Shown: one piece after another, positions 8,389 to 13,868 of the stretch
How the letters are laid out: every line of letters begins with the position of its first letter
Position numbering within the stretch: position 1 is the first letter of the stretch
Source of the DNA: an uncultured Oscillospiraceae bacterium
GTDB taxonomy: Bacteria; Bacillota; Clostridia; Oscillospirales; Oscillospiraceae
Direction of reading: 5' to 3'
Length of the DNA stretch: 13,868 bases
NCBI GenBank assembly: GCA_910584045.1
Contig: CAJTYO010000065.1
Span: 1-13,868 of the forward strand
Program-made: the position numbers and the translations under genes
The notes under the pieces: generated by a model
What the model saw: the letters and a program-made list of their open reading frames with translations, nothing else
What the model was told of the DNA's origin: nothing
Databases searched by the model: none

Positions 8389-9357
8389 TTACTCGTAGGG
8401 GTTATGCCCGTTGGGATTACCGGCAAACATGAAGCAGGTCGCTTTTCCATTGTCCACCGTAACGCCGATGCCGATACAGTCATACCGCTCGGCAATCATC
8501 GTCTGAAAGTGGCCCGGAGAATTGATCCAGTTGTTGACTGCCTGCTCTGCAATCCCGGATGTCTCCGAAAAGGTGAACATTGTAAAGTTTGAGCCGAACC
8601 CGTGGGGATAACCATAAGATAACCCGGTCTCACACTCATACTGGTTTTCATGCCCGGTAAAGCCTTGAGCGGAACAATCCTGCGCGGCGTTCATCAGTGC
8701 ATCGTTGATTGCCAACTCCCCCACGCCGTTGGCCTTTCGGGTCTGGTTGATAAGCCGGATCATTTCCTGCCGGATTTCCAGATTAGCGGACAGGTCAATC
8801 TCTTTCGGCTGGACGGGGCTGGCTTGCGGGGCAGCGGTCACGGTAACGGTCACATTGCCTGTCCGTCCATCTGGGGCGGTGACGGTGATCTGCGTTGTGC
8901 CGGGACTTTTTGCTATTACCACCCAGAAACCTACAACCTGCTCAACATCTGCAACGGAGGAATTGCTGGAAACTGCGGTGCAGGTTATATCTTGTGGAGA
9001 AATGATAAGTCCGCTCCTATCCCCCGTTGCCAGAGTGTTGCCCTTATAGCATACAACACGGATCTCGCTGTCCGTGATAGAGGGGGCCTTGGGTGGTTCG
9101 CCGGTATAAGGAGAAGTGCTGTTGATTTGTACCGCGCCGTCCCAATAGACGTTAAATCCGACAGCCTTTCCCACGTCCCGCAGCTTCAGGTAGTTTGCAC
9201 CGTTGATGGAGTATGCTTCCAGTTCCATGCGCTGACCGTCAATATAGATGGTGTTCGTGCTTCGCTCCGCGATCACGCCAGCGGCATAGGCAACGCTTCC
9301 TCCGAACAGCACCGCGCCGGTAAGCATCCCTGCGACAAAGTAACGTGTACGCTTCAT
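8389..9357 (-). CDS. Secreted three-domain CAP (SCP/PR1-like) protein
   Basis: 322 residues. Residues 1-26 are a signal peptide ending AYA. Residues about 30-85 resemble the stalk domain related to the copper amine oxidase N-terminus (IYIDGQ, NYLKLRDVGKAVGF, V-x-WDGAVQI). Residues about 97-174 look like a bacterial Ig-like (BIG2) domain (SSNSSVADVE, PGTTQITVTAPDG). Residues about 185-318 are a CAP domain with the usual landmarks: helix E-x-x-RLIN-x-TRKANGV, His236 in GHENQY, Glu265 in FSETSG, and INSPGH with His283 followed by MI. CAP domains in bacteria are extracellular, and the exact activity of most is unknown. There is no sorting motif or membrane tail, so the protein is secreted or held by its stalk domain. 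The start is fixed by GAGGAGG 8 bases upstream. It has its own promoter (9402-9430) and lies ahead of the adhesin gene, which suggests co-expression. Confidence 0.9.
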   Translation of the reverse strand: MKRTRYFVAGMLTGAVLFGGSVAYAAGVIAERSTNTIYIDGQRMELEAYSINGANYLKLRDVGKAVGFNVYWDGAVQINSTSPYTGEPPKAPSITDSEIRVVCYKGNTLATGDRSGLIISPQDITCTAVSSNSSVADVEQVVGFWVVIAKSPGTTQITVTAPDGRTGNVTVTVTAAPQASPVQPKEIDLSANLEIRQEMIRLINQTRKANGVGELAINDALMNAAQDCSAQGFTGHENQYECETGLSYGYPHGFGSNFTMFTFSETSGIAEQAVNNWINSPGHFQTMIAERYDCIGIGVTVDNGKATCFMFAGNPNGHNPYE

Positions 9358-9401
9358 GTTTCTATCCTCCTCAATAATTTTTTTGTGTGGTTCCTACTAT
9401 T

Positions 9402-9430
9402 ATTATACTATATGGGGAGGATTTTGTCCA
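9402..9430 (-). promoter_or_regulatory. Sigma-A type promoter for CAP and adhesin genes
   Basis: Reading the minus strand, TGGACA (9430-9425; 5 of 6 matches to TTGACA) is followed by exactly 17 bases and a perfect TATAAT (9407-9402). It lies in the 83-base gap between sortase and CAP. The predicted leader is about 35-40 bases and contains the CAP ribosome binding site. It is the best promoter-like sequence in the window and would uncouple CAP/adhesin expression from the sortase operon. Confidence 0.75.
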
Positions 9431-9440
9431 AAAATAGGCG

Positions 9441-10253
9441 CTACATTTCAACGCCCCGGATGCACCAGCGGTATTCTCTCTCATCCCGGACACAGGTGAA
9501 AAGAGTAATGCAGTTGTCGCTCGTAGCCTCCAGCATGGAGTTGTCTGTCTCGTCAACCTTCATCACGCTGGTAACGGAATATGTTCGAGTCCCCTCCTTG
9601 GTTGTCAAGGTGATCTGATTTCCATTTTCCAACGTATGAATTTTTCCGAAAATCGCGTTAGTTCCGCGGTTGTGGGCCGCGAGAGCGACATTGCCATCCC
9701 ATATGCTGCTGCTGGTAAAATGGCCTACGCCCTGCTTCAACGCGGCGCTGTCCGTCCCCTGTACGATTTTCGCTGTCAAGCCGATTGCCGGGATTTCCAG
9801 CGTTCCGAGACTGCCATCGCTGAAATAAAAATCGGAGGTTACGTCTGTAAAGGCGGTAACAGGTGCGCCAGAGGTTGCATAGCTGGCAGTTGGGTAGGCA
9901 TCTGCGGATGTGTCAACTGCGCCGGGGAAAACTGCCGCACCACTCATGCCGCCCGTCACAGTGAGGGTGTAACCTTTGCTTAGGGGACCATCTGCCGCGA
10001 GGTTCGGTGTCAGAAACTCTCCGGAATTGGGCAGATAGCTGGTGGGCGTTCCAAAACCGGGCGGGATCAATGCGCTGTTCTTACTTTTGTCCACGTTGGG
10101 ATCTTCCCATTCGTAGATGGTTTCATCGCTGGTAGGTGTACCAAAATCCCCGGTAGGCGGGTTGTCAAAGGTGTACTCCAATGCCGAGGCGGGCATGGAT
10201 AGCGCCGCCAGCACAAGGCAGACGGCCAGCATGGTGGAAAGATACTTCTTCAT
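9441..10253 (-). CDS. Sortase, class B/D-like, with long N-terminal extension
   Basis: 270 residues. A signal-peptide-like N-terminus (about 1-24, ending PASA) leads into a low-complexity Pro/Thr/Ser/Gly-rich stretch to about residue 140, then a sortase fold: LEIPAIGLTAKIVQG, His194 in LAAHNRG, and TLFTC with Cys254, with Arg262 eight residues later in YRWC. His, Cys and Arg are the sortase catalytic triad, so the enzyme should be an active transpeptidase cutting after Thr in LPxTG-like signals. The TLxTC form and short C-terminus fit class D or a clostridial class B-like group; I cannot settle which. The linker contains L74-P75-N76-S77-G78, which resembles a sorting signal. The start codon directly follows the stop of the upstream gene, so the two are translationally coupled. 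Its likely substrate is the LPRTG adhesin two genes downstream. Confidence 0.88.
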   Translation of the reverse strand: MKKYLSTMLAVCLVLAALSMPASALEYTFDNPPTGDFGTPTSDETIYEWEDPNVDKSKNSALIPPGFGTPTSYLPNSGEFLTPNLAADGPLSKGYTLTVTGGMSGAAVFPGAVDTSADAYPTASYATSGAPVTAFTDVTSDFYFSDGSLGTLEIPAIGLTAKIVQGTDSAALKQGVGHFTSSSIWDGNVALAAHNRGTNAIFGKIHTLENGNQITLTTKEGTRTYSVTSVMKVDETDNSMLEATSDNCITLFTCVRDEREYRWCIRGVEM

Positions 10254-11228
10254 TTACACGTACCCCCGTTTCTTATCACGAATATACTTGTAGCCCCGCC
10301 AGCCACCATAGCCAATGAGGGCAAGGGCAGCGAGACCTGCCAGGACTGTGACTACGATTTTCCCCGCGACACTCCCGCCGCTGTCCGGGGTCTGTTCCGT
10401 GGGCTGGGCCTCCTGCTCGTCGCCGCCCTCCGGGGCGGGGTCAGGCTCCGGTTCAAAATGCGTCTCACGCTGAGACGTATTTTCAGAGGAGAAAATGGCG
10501 GTGTAGATCACGGTGTCGCTACTGGTCTTGGTAATTTCGCCGCTGTACTCTACTGCAACGGTGTACCCCGTAACGCTACGTCCGCTGGCAGTGCCAGTGT
10601 ACTGCACGACAGCGTTGTAAAAGTCGCCAGCCTCCTGCCAGTCCACGTTAACCAGCGTCAGTGTCCGCCCGCTGTCGGTGATGGTCTTGGGGAGCAGCGA
10701 GGCATCGGCATCCGACAGATTCGGGTATGTGCGGGTTGCGGATACTGTCCAGCTGCTGTTTTTGTAGCCAGCGGCCTCTACGGTAATCTTGGTATAGTCA
10801 GGCTTCAAAATACCTGTATAGCCGTCCTCCGTAGTGATCTCGCGTTCCGGCTCCAGCATTTTAATGATCTCGCCCATATCCTTCGTTCCGCTATCCAGCG
10901 TTACGACTTCAATATAGTCCTGAGTCTCCGTCTCGCTCAGATCCTTCTTCAGCACGTCCAGCAGCGTATAGTGACGGCCCTCCCGGTCAAAGTCTTCAGT
11001 GGGGATGGCGGCGGGATCGTCGCGGGTGGAGAGGATATATACCTTTTCCAGCCGGATCACTCCGTTTTCCTCGCTGGTGCGTACCTCTGCGGGATAGAGA
11101 GCGGCAGGCGGCGCTCCCTGTGTCGGTTCCGCGCTTTCCGTCCCCGCTGCCAGCGCCGTGCCAGACAGGGCGGCGAGGAGCAGCAGAAGCGTGGCGGCGA
11201 AAGAAAATAACTTGTGGTGTTTCTTCAT
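10254..11228 (-). CDS. Secreted, C-terminally membrane-anchored protein of unknown function
   Basis: 324 residues. It has a signal peptide (about 1-28, LLLLLAALSGTALAA), an ectodomain of about 220 residues rich in Thr, Glu and beta-type segments, an acidic Pro/Glu-rich stalk (EPEPDPAPEGGDEQEAQ) and a transmembrane helix at about 291-310 followed by a short basic tail (YKYIRDKKRGYV). This gives type I topology with the bulk outside the cell. It has no sorting motif. I do not recognise the ectodomain. GGAGG lies 7 bases before ATG, 17 bases after the methyltransferase stop, and the sortase start directly abuts its stop codon. It may therefore serve as a membrane-side partner for the sortase or the adhesin (inference). 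A copy of the dispersed palindrome is built into its coding sequence at residues about 249-258, just before the stalk. Confidence 0.85.
   Translation of the reverse strand: MKKHHKLFSFAATLLLLLAALSGTALAAGTESAEPTQGAPPAALYPAEVRTSEENGVIRLEKVYILSTRDDPAAIPTEDFDREGRHYTLLDVLKKDLSETETQDYIEVVTLDSGTKDMGEIIKMLEPEREITTEDGYTGILKPDYTKITVEAAGYKNSSWTVSATRTYPNLSDADASLLPKTITDSGRTLTLVNVDWQEAGDFYNAVVQYTGTASGRSVTGYTVAVEYSGEITKTSSDTVIYTAIFSSENTSQRETHFEPEPDPAPEGGDEQEAQPTEQTPDSGGSVAGKIVVTVLAGLAALALIGYGGWRGYKYIRDKKRGYV
10455..10483. repeat. Dispersed palindrome, copy C, inside a coding sequence
   Basis: 13-bp arms with one mismatch (AAAATGCGTCTCA against TGAGACGTATTTT) lie around CGC. Unlike the other copies it lies within a gene, where the minus strand translates it in frame as NTSQRETHF at the join between the ectodomain and the acidic stalk of the 324-residue membrane protein. 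The single mismatch may reflect relaxed selection on the palindrome after insertion. Confidence 0.8.
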
Positions 11229-11245
11229 GCAAAAACCTCCAGTTT

Positions 11246-11842
11246 TTAATGTGGGTGTTCGCGTACATAGGCGGCGATCCGACTGCTCCCGCTGCCTAAA
11301 TGAGTATCCAGAATTTTGTCCCCCGGCTTGGCGAAACGTTCAAATATCCAGGCATAGAGGGCAATGGGCTTCTGCGTGGGATGGATGCGGCCCGGTTGAA
11401 ACGGTGACAACGCGATCCGCCTGCATGGCAGGTCAAAATTCGTCCATGCCAACTCAAATGAGGCAAAGGAAATGTCGGGGGAATACTTCTTGTCCCAGCA
11501 CAGCCAACAATGGCTGTCGGCAGCAGGGAGCATACTGATGAAGTGGTTAGCTCCCCAGATAATCTGATGCCTGGACACGCGCCGCAGTTCCCTAAAATAC
11601 TCCGGGGGAGGCGGTTTCGCGTCCCAGAATACCTGCTTGTGCTTGCGGGGCCTGCCCTTGCGCCGCCCCATATCACCCCGGATATTGAGGCCGTATGGGG
11701 GATCGACAACTGCAAAGTCAAAGGAATTGTCAGGCATTTCCCACAGGGCAATTTCGCAGTCCATGTGATAAACGATATTGATGACGCTCTTTCCTCCTTT
11801 CTTGTTTTGGATATAACAAATGCGTCTCATGGTGAGACGCAT
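11246..11842 (-). CDS. Beta-class DNA methyltransferase, truncated and possibly inactive
   Basis: Up to 198 residues, with the beta-class motif order: catalytic DPPY (47-50, VVDPPYG), a target-recognition stretch, HPTQKP (154-159) and the AdoMet-binding motif DTHLGSGSS (179-187). This family methylates adenine N6 or cytosine N4. Two faults stand out. It stops 11 residues after motif I, so the following strand with the acidic AdoMet-ribose ligand and the C-terminal helix are missing. At the other end, a perfect AAAGGAGG site is placed 7 bases before GTC and 10 before ATC (11785-11780), with no ATG, GTG or TTG there. The nearest in-frame ATGs are within palindrome copy D (11842, 11830) or at 11764, none with a good ribosome binding site. 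I give the longest frame; 11764 is an alternative start. It may be a pseudogene, or use a rare start codon. The stop is 17 bases before the first surface-cassette gene. Confidence 0.75.
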   Translation of the reverse strand: MRLTMRRICYIQNKKGGKSVINIVYHMDCEIALWEMPDNSFDFAVVDPPYGLNIRGDMGRRKGRPRKHKQVFWDAKPPPPEYFRELRRVSRHQIIWGANHFISMLPAADSHCWLCWDKKYSPDISFASFELAWTNFDLPCRRIALSPFQPGRIHPTQKPIALYAWIFERFAKPGDKILDTHLGSGSSRIAAYVREHPH

Positions 11843-11844
11843 TT
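11818..11844. repeat. Dispersed palindrome, copy D
   Basis: Perfect 12-bp arms (AAATGCGTCTCA and its reverse complement) lie around TGG. It overlaps the extreme 5' end of the methyltransferase frame and supplies that frame's first two in-frame ATG codons. With copy A at the other end, it brackets the methyltransferase and surface cassette. Confidence 0.85.
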
Positions 11845-11854
11845 TGGGTGGATT

Positions 11855-11874
11855 CTGGGCGTATATGCGCCCAG
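11855..11874. repeat. Small hairpin CTGGGCG/CGCCCAG
   Basis: A perfect 7-bp inverted repeat with a TATATG loop lies 10 bases to the right of palindrome copy D. It is part of the string of hairpins that fills the gene-free interval 11843-12112. Its function is unknown. Confidence 0.5.
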
Positions 11875-11930
11875 CCGTACCCTCGATGACCGCCGTGCCA
11901 TCCGGGAAACGCTTGCGTCTCCCATAGTAG

Positions 11931-11956
11931 ACAAAACCGGCGCAAGCCGGTTTTGT
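11931..11956. terminator. Terminator-like perfect hairpin
   Basis: Arms ACAAAACCGGC and GCCGGTTTTGT form an 11-bp perfect stem with a GCAA loop. The A-run and T-run are built into the stem base, so the structure could end transcription from either side. It would follow the relaxase-PcfB-LtrC operon on the minus strand. It directly abuts the left arm of the large palindrome at 11957. No long T-run lies outside the stem, so an efficient terminator is likely but not certain. Confidence 0.55.
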
Positions 11957-12095
11957 GGGTATGCCCCCCTTGACTACCAGAGTACCGGCGGCCTTTGACT
12001 GTCAAGGCCCGCGCCGCCTCCAGGCGGCGCGGCTTGTCTTGGCCTTGATTGGCAAAGGGCGGCGGTGTATAATCCGCCTGTCTGGGGGCATACCC
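11957..12095. repeat. Large nested imperfect palindrome, candidate structured element
   Basis: Outer arms GGGTATGCCCCC (11957-11968) and GGGGGCATACCC (12084-12095) are perfect 12-bp complements. Inside them CCTTTG and TCAAGGCC segments pair again with their counterparts around 12041-12058. The core is a 10-bp GC-only hairpin, CCGCGCCGCC (12009-12018) against GGCGGCGCGG (12023-12032), with loop TCCA. The interval holds no plausible gene. It could be a structured RNA, a control site between the mobilisation operon and the cargo, or a remnant of a small mobile element. I do not recognise it as a known riboswitch or RNA family. Confidence 0.65.
12045..12073 (+). promoter_or_regulatory. Possible opposing promoter
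   Basis: On the plus strand TTGATT (12045-12050; 4 of 6 matches) is followed by 17 bases and a perfect TATAAT (12068-12073). A transcript would start near 12080 and run to the right, antisense to the LtrC-like gene. No plus-strand gene follows, so if it is active it makes an antisense or small RNA. It lies in the right arm of the large palindrome, so the match could be chance. Confidence 0.35.
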
Positions 12096-12112
12096 CGGAT
12101 AACGCCGCTTGA

Positions 12113-13003
12113 TTACCGCCTGCCGTATTGCCTGGGATTATTGCCTCGGCTGGCATTATGCTCCTGCTGGCGAGGCTGGATGCTCCGCTCCACGGTGTCG
12201 CCCATGTTCCGGGCGGTTTTCCGCATTAAATCCAGCGATTTCCCACGATCATCCGATTCGTAGAGGTTGTAAAACTGCTCTACCTTGCCGGTATCAGGCA
12301 TCGGGCAATCCACTCCAAAACGGTGGCACACCATGAAGCCCACACTTTCCGCTGTCAGCTGGAAAGATTCGCGGTCATAGTCCCGATTCATACCCCGGTC
12401 ATGGATACGGGCATAGCTGATTTCGGTGGCAAGGGCAACAAATACTTCCTCGGTACTGTACCCAGTATTGATTTCAAGGACGCAATCCCGCTCGCTGTAA
12501 CGCACGGGTGTTTTCAACTCGGTGTTTTCCACAAAACCCACCGGCGCAGTATCCAGCAGGGCGGCGAAAGCCGTTTCCATCCGCCGCCCCTCGGTCAGCG
12601 GGGCAGGTTCCTTCATGGGCTTACCTGCGGTTTGCGATATGTCATAGTAGCTACCCATAAGATAGCCCCGGAAGTTCTTGTTGCGGGGCGGTACGAAAAC
12701 CTTCGCCCCTCTCTGCATTTCCTCATCCATGACATACCGGCCTTGGTTATGCCAGAAATCAATCGTGCCAATCTTGGTGGGGGTGCTTAGCTGTGACATG
12801 GCGAGGGCAACATTTCCGGCGCTCAAGCCGATGTTGTCCGCCTGCAGCACAAGGTATTGCGCGTACAGGCTGGGATTCGTTGTAACAGCAATGAGGGAGT
12901 CATCCCGCATGGTGGAAAGCTGATCCCTCTCGGCCCTGCGGCCCTCGGCGCGCTGCTGATTACTTTCGCTCTTGCTTCTAAGAATTTCGCTCAAACTCGG
13001 CAT
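12113..13003 (-). CDS. LtrC/ArdC-like conjugation accessory protein
   Basis: 296 residues from the ATG at 13003, chosen because AAGGTGA lies just upstream and the gene then follows PcfB by 4 bases; a longer frame to 13108 would overlap PcfB heavily. The N-terminal half contains an ArdC/LtrC-like pattern (TIDFWHNQGRYVMDEE, RGAKVFVPP, YYDISQTAGKP). The C-terminal half resembles the zinc-peptidase-like part of such proteins, with TEISYA at 193-198 where an HExxH helix is expected and Glu219 in TAESVGFMVCHRFGVD. Both metal-binding His are replaced (Thr193, Tyr197), so a peptidase activity is unlikely. The protein ends in a Gln/Arg/Asn-rich tail. ArdC-like proteins protect single-stranded DNA or resist restriction during transfer; that role here is inferred from family and context. 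Confidence 0.7.
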   Translation of the reverse strand: MPSLSEILRSKSESNQQRAEGRRAERDQLSTMRDDSLIAVTTNPSLYAQYLVLQADNIGLSAGNVALAMSQLSTPTKIGTIDFWHNQGRYVMDEEMQRGAKVFVPPRNKNFRGYLMGSYYDISQTAGKPMKEPAPLTEGRRMETAFAALLDTAPVGFVENTELKTPVRYSERDCVLEINTGYSTEEVFVALATEISYARIHDRGMNRDYDRESFQLTAESVGFMVCHRFGVDCPMPDTGKVEQFYNLYESDDRGKSLDLMRKTARNMGDTVERSIQPRQQEHNASRGNNPRQYGRR

Positions 13004-13007
13004 ACTA

Positions 13008-13595
13008 TCACCTTGCCTTTCTTTTTGGTTTTTCCGGTGCAACGCGAGACTGTGCCGCCAGCCTCTGCAACTGATCCAGTTTCTTCTTGGTAGGGGAGTC
13101 CTGCTCAACAGCCCCCGCAGTCATCTGAGACGGTTTCGAGCCACTCCCGCGCTCTGGCGAGGATTTCTCTTGTGGAGCGCGGGACTTCGCTTTTTTTTGC
13201 GTGTCCTCCTCCCGTGCCTTTTGAGGAATGGGATAGCCCATCTGCTCCATGACGGCGTTCAACTGGGCGGCATAGTTCTGATTGGAAACAACATTGAGGA
13301 TTCCACTGTTGTTTCCCTTCTTCTGCGCGATAAAATAGAGGACTCCGAAATCCTTGGCCAGCTTCTGAAATTTACCTTTGTCCTCAACCTTGATGGGGAT
13401 CACCACGGCGGGGGCCGGGTCACGGGCCAGCCGCTTGGCCGTGGTCTGGCCCACTACCTTCATATCCTGCTTGGCAATCGCCAAAAGCAGGGCGGCGACA
13501 TTCTTCATACCCTCAAGGGCCAGCTTCGCCGCCGCCTCGGTTGCCTGTATACTTTCCCGGACTACAACATCGGCAGCTTCAGCACTTACATCCAT
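13008..13595 (-). CDS. PcfB-family (DUF3801) conjugation protein
   Basis: 195 residues, soluble. The first two thirds match the PcfB pattern: an N-terminal helical region (EAADVVVRESIQATEAAAKLAL), then VVIPIKVEDKGKFQKLAKDFGV and a YFIAQKK segment, then a helix ending MEQMGYPIP. The last third is a basic, disordered Lys/Arg/Pro/Ser tail. PcfB of pCF10-type systems works at the relaxosome as an accessory to relaxase and coupling protein. Its ATG lies inside the last codons of the relaxase (10-base overlap), so the two are translationally coupled. The VirD4-type coupling protein that often follows is not in this window. Confidence 0.85.
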   Translation of the reverse strand: MDVSAEAADVVVRESIQATEAAAKLALEGMKNVAALLLAIAKQDMKVVGQTTAKRLARDPAPAVVIPIKVEDKGKFQKLAKDFGVLYFIAQKKGNNSGILNVVSNQNYAAQLNAVMEQMGYPIPQKAREEDTQKKAKSRAPQEKSSPERGSGSKPSQMTAGAVEQDSPTKKKLDQLQRLAAQSRVAPEKPKRKAR

Positions 13596-13868
13596 TTACC
13601 TTTTGACTCCTTTCTTGCTTGCTCGTCCGTTCGATCCCGGACGGCCTCATGGATACGCCGTTCCTGTTGCCGCGCAAGTTGCTCCTGATCTCTGATTTTC
13701 GGAATATCTTCCGTAATGTTCCGGCAGATCGTCAACTCGCGGCGGGTGGAGCGGAGTTTACCATTGATACTTTCCAACTCGGCCTCCACATCCTTACCCT
13801 CGCACCGCTCACCGTACAATTCCCTGCGATAGTCAACCAGCAGGTCAATCTGGCCTTGCAGGGCATCG
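13586..13868 (-). CDS. Relaxase, C-terminal end (runs off right edge)
   Basis: The last 93 or so residues of a larger protein. The frame is open to the window edge and begins DALQGQIDLLVDYRRELYGE. It continues with a charged, coiled-coil-like helix (EAELESINGKLRSTRRELTICRNI cut into several heptads) and a Lys/Arg/Glu-rich end. This is the style of the C-terminus of MobP/Tn1549-type relaxases of Firmicutes elements, and the following PcfB gene agrees. The nicking domain is outside the window, so the call rests on the tail and the neighbours. A TTG at 13819 is internal, not the start. Confidence 0.75.
   Translation of the reverse strand, partial: DALQGQIDLLVDYRRELYGERCEGKDVEAELESINGKLRSTRRELTICRNITEDIPKIRDQEQLARQQERRIHEAVRDRTDEQARKESKGKWM

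Noticed and set aside
8650..9618. A 322-codon plus-strand open frame
   Set aside because: It is opposite the CAP gene and the end of the sortase gene, both of which have clear domains, signal peptides and ribosome binding sites.
10458..11210. A plus-strand open frame starting MRLTLRRI in palindrome copy C
   Set aside because: The MRLT-x-RRI start is simply the translation of the palindrome. The rest is antisense to the membrane-anchored protein.
265..11844. Repeats as a CRISPR array
   Set aside because: The copies are kilobases apart, fully palindromic, without regular spacers or cas genes.
11730..12156. Small open frames in the gene-free interval
   Set aside because: They run through the inverted repeats, lack ribosome binding sites and have skewed composition, so they look like noncoding sequence.
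13003..13108. Longer start for the LtrC-like gene
   Set aside because: The extra 35 residues overlap the PcfB gene and have no family resemblance, whereas ATG at 13003 has a good ribosome binding site.

Overview
The window looks like part of an integrative conjugative element (Tn1549-like, Firmicutes type) from a GC-rich gut member of the class Clostridia, perhaps Oscillospiraceae/Ruminococcaceae. The reasons are a relaxase C-terminus followed by a PcfB-type (DUF3801) protein and an LtrC/ArdC-like protein, strong AGGAGG-type ribosome binding sites, and a sortase-linked Cna-B surface protein. The taxon is inferred from gene style only. Every convincing gene lies on the minus strand, so transcription runs from the right edge to the left edge.

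Right part (12113-13868), the mobilisation module: the end of a relaxase, a PcfB-like protein that overlaps it by 10 bases, and an LtrC/ArdC-like protein 4 bases further on. This is a tightly packed operon.

Middle (11843-12112), about 270 bases without a gene. It is packed with nested inverted repeats: a 140-base imperfect palindrome, an abutting perfect 11-bp hairpin that looks like a terminator, a smaller hairpin, and a good promoter-like sequence pointing the other way (plus strand). A beta-class DNA methyltransferase follows. It seems damaged at both ends, with no normal start codon at its ribosome binding site and an end just after motif I.

Left part (307-11228), a surface-display cassette of four secreted proteins: a membrane-anchored ectodomain protein, a sortase, a three-domain CAP (SCP-like) protein and a 2640-residue adhesin. 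The adhesin has an N-terminal thioester-type domain, 23 Cna-B-like repeats and an LPRTG motif that sits at the very end of the protein (LPRTGY-stop) with no membrane tail. A near-consensus promoter lies before the CAP gene, so CAP and adhesin can be expressed apart from the sortase pair. The adhesin would project a covalent-binding tip on a long isopeptide-stiffened stalk. The sortase is the obvious candidate to process its LPRTG end, but how it could do so without the usual hydrophobic tail is open. A further gene of unknown function starts at 242 and runs off the left edge.

Scattered through the cassette are four copies of a short near-perfect palindrome built on the arm AAATGCGTCTCA. One is just after the adhesin, one lies between CAP and adhesin, one is inside the coding sequence of the membrane-anchored protein, and one lies at the methyltransferase start. 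The outer copies bracket the cassette. These palindromes, the tail-less LPRTG end and the structured intergenic region are the strongest leads in the window.
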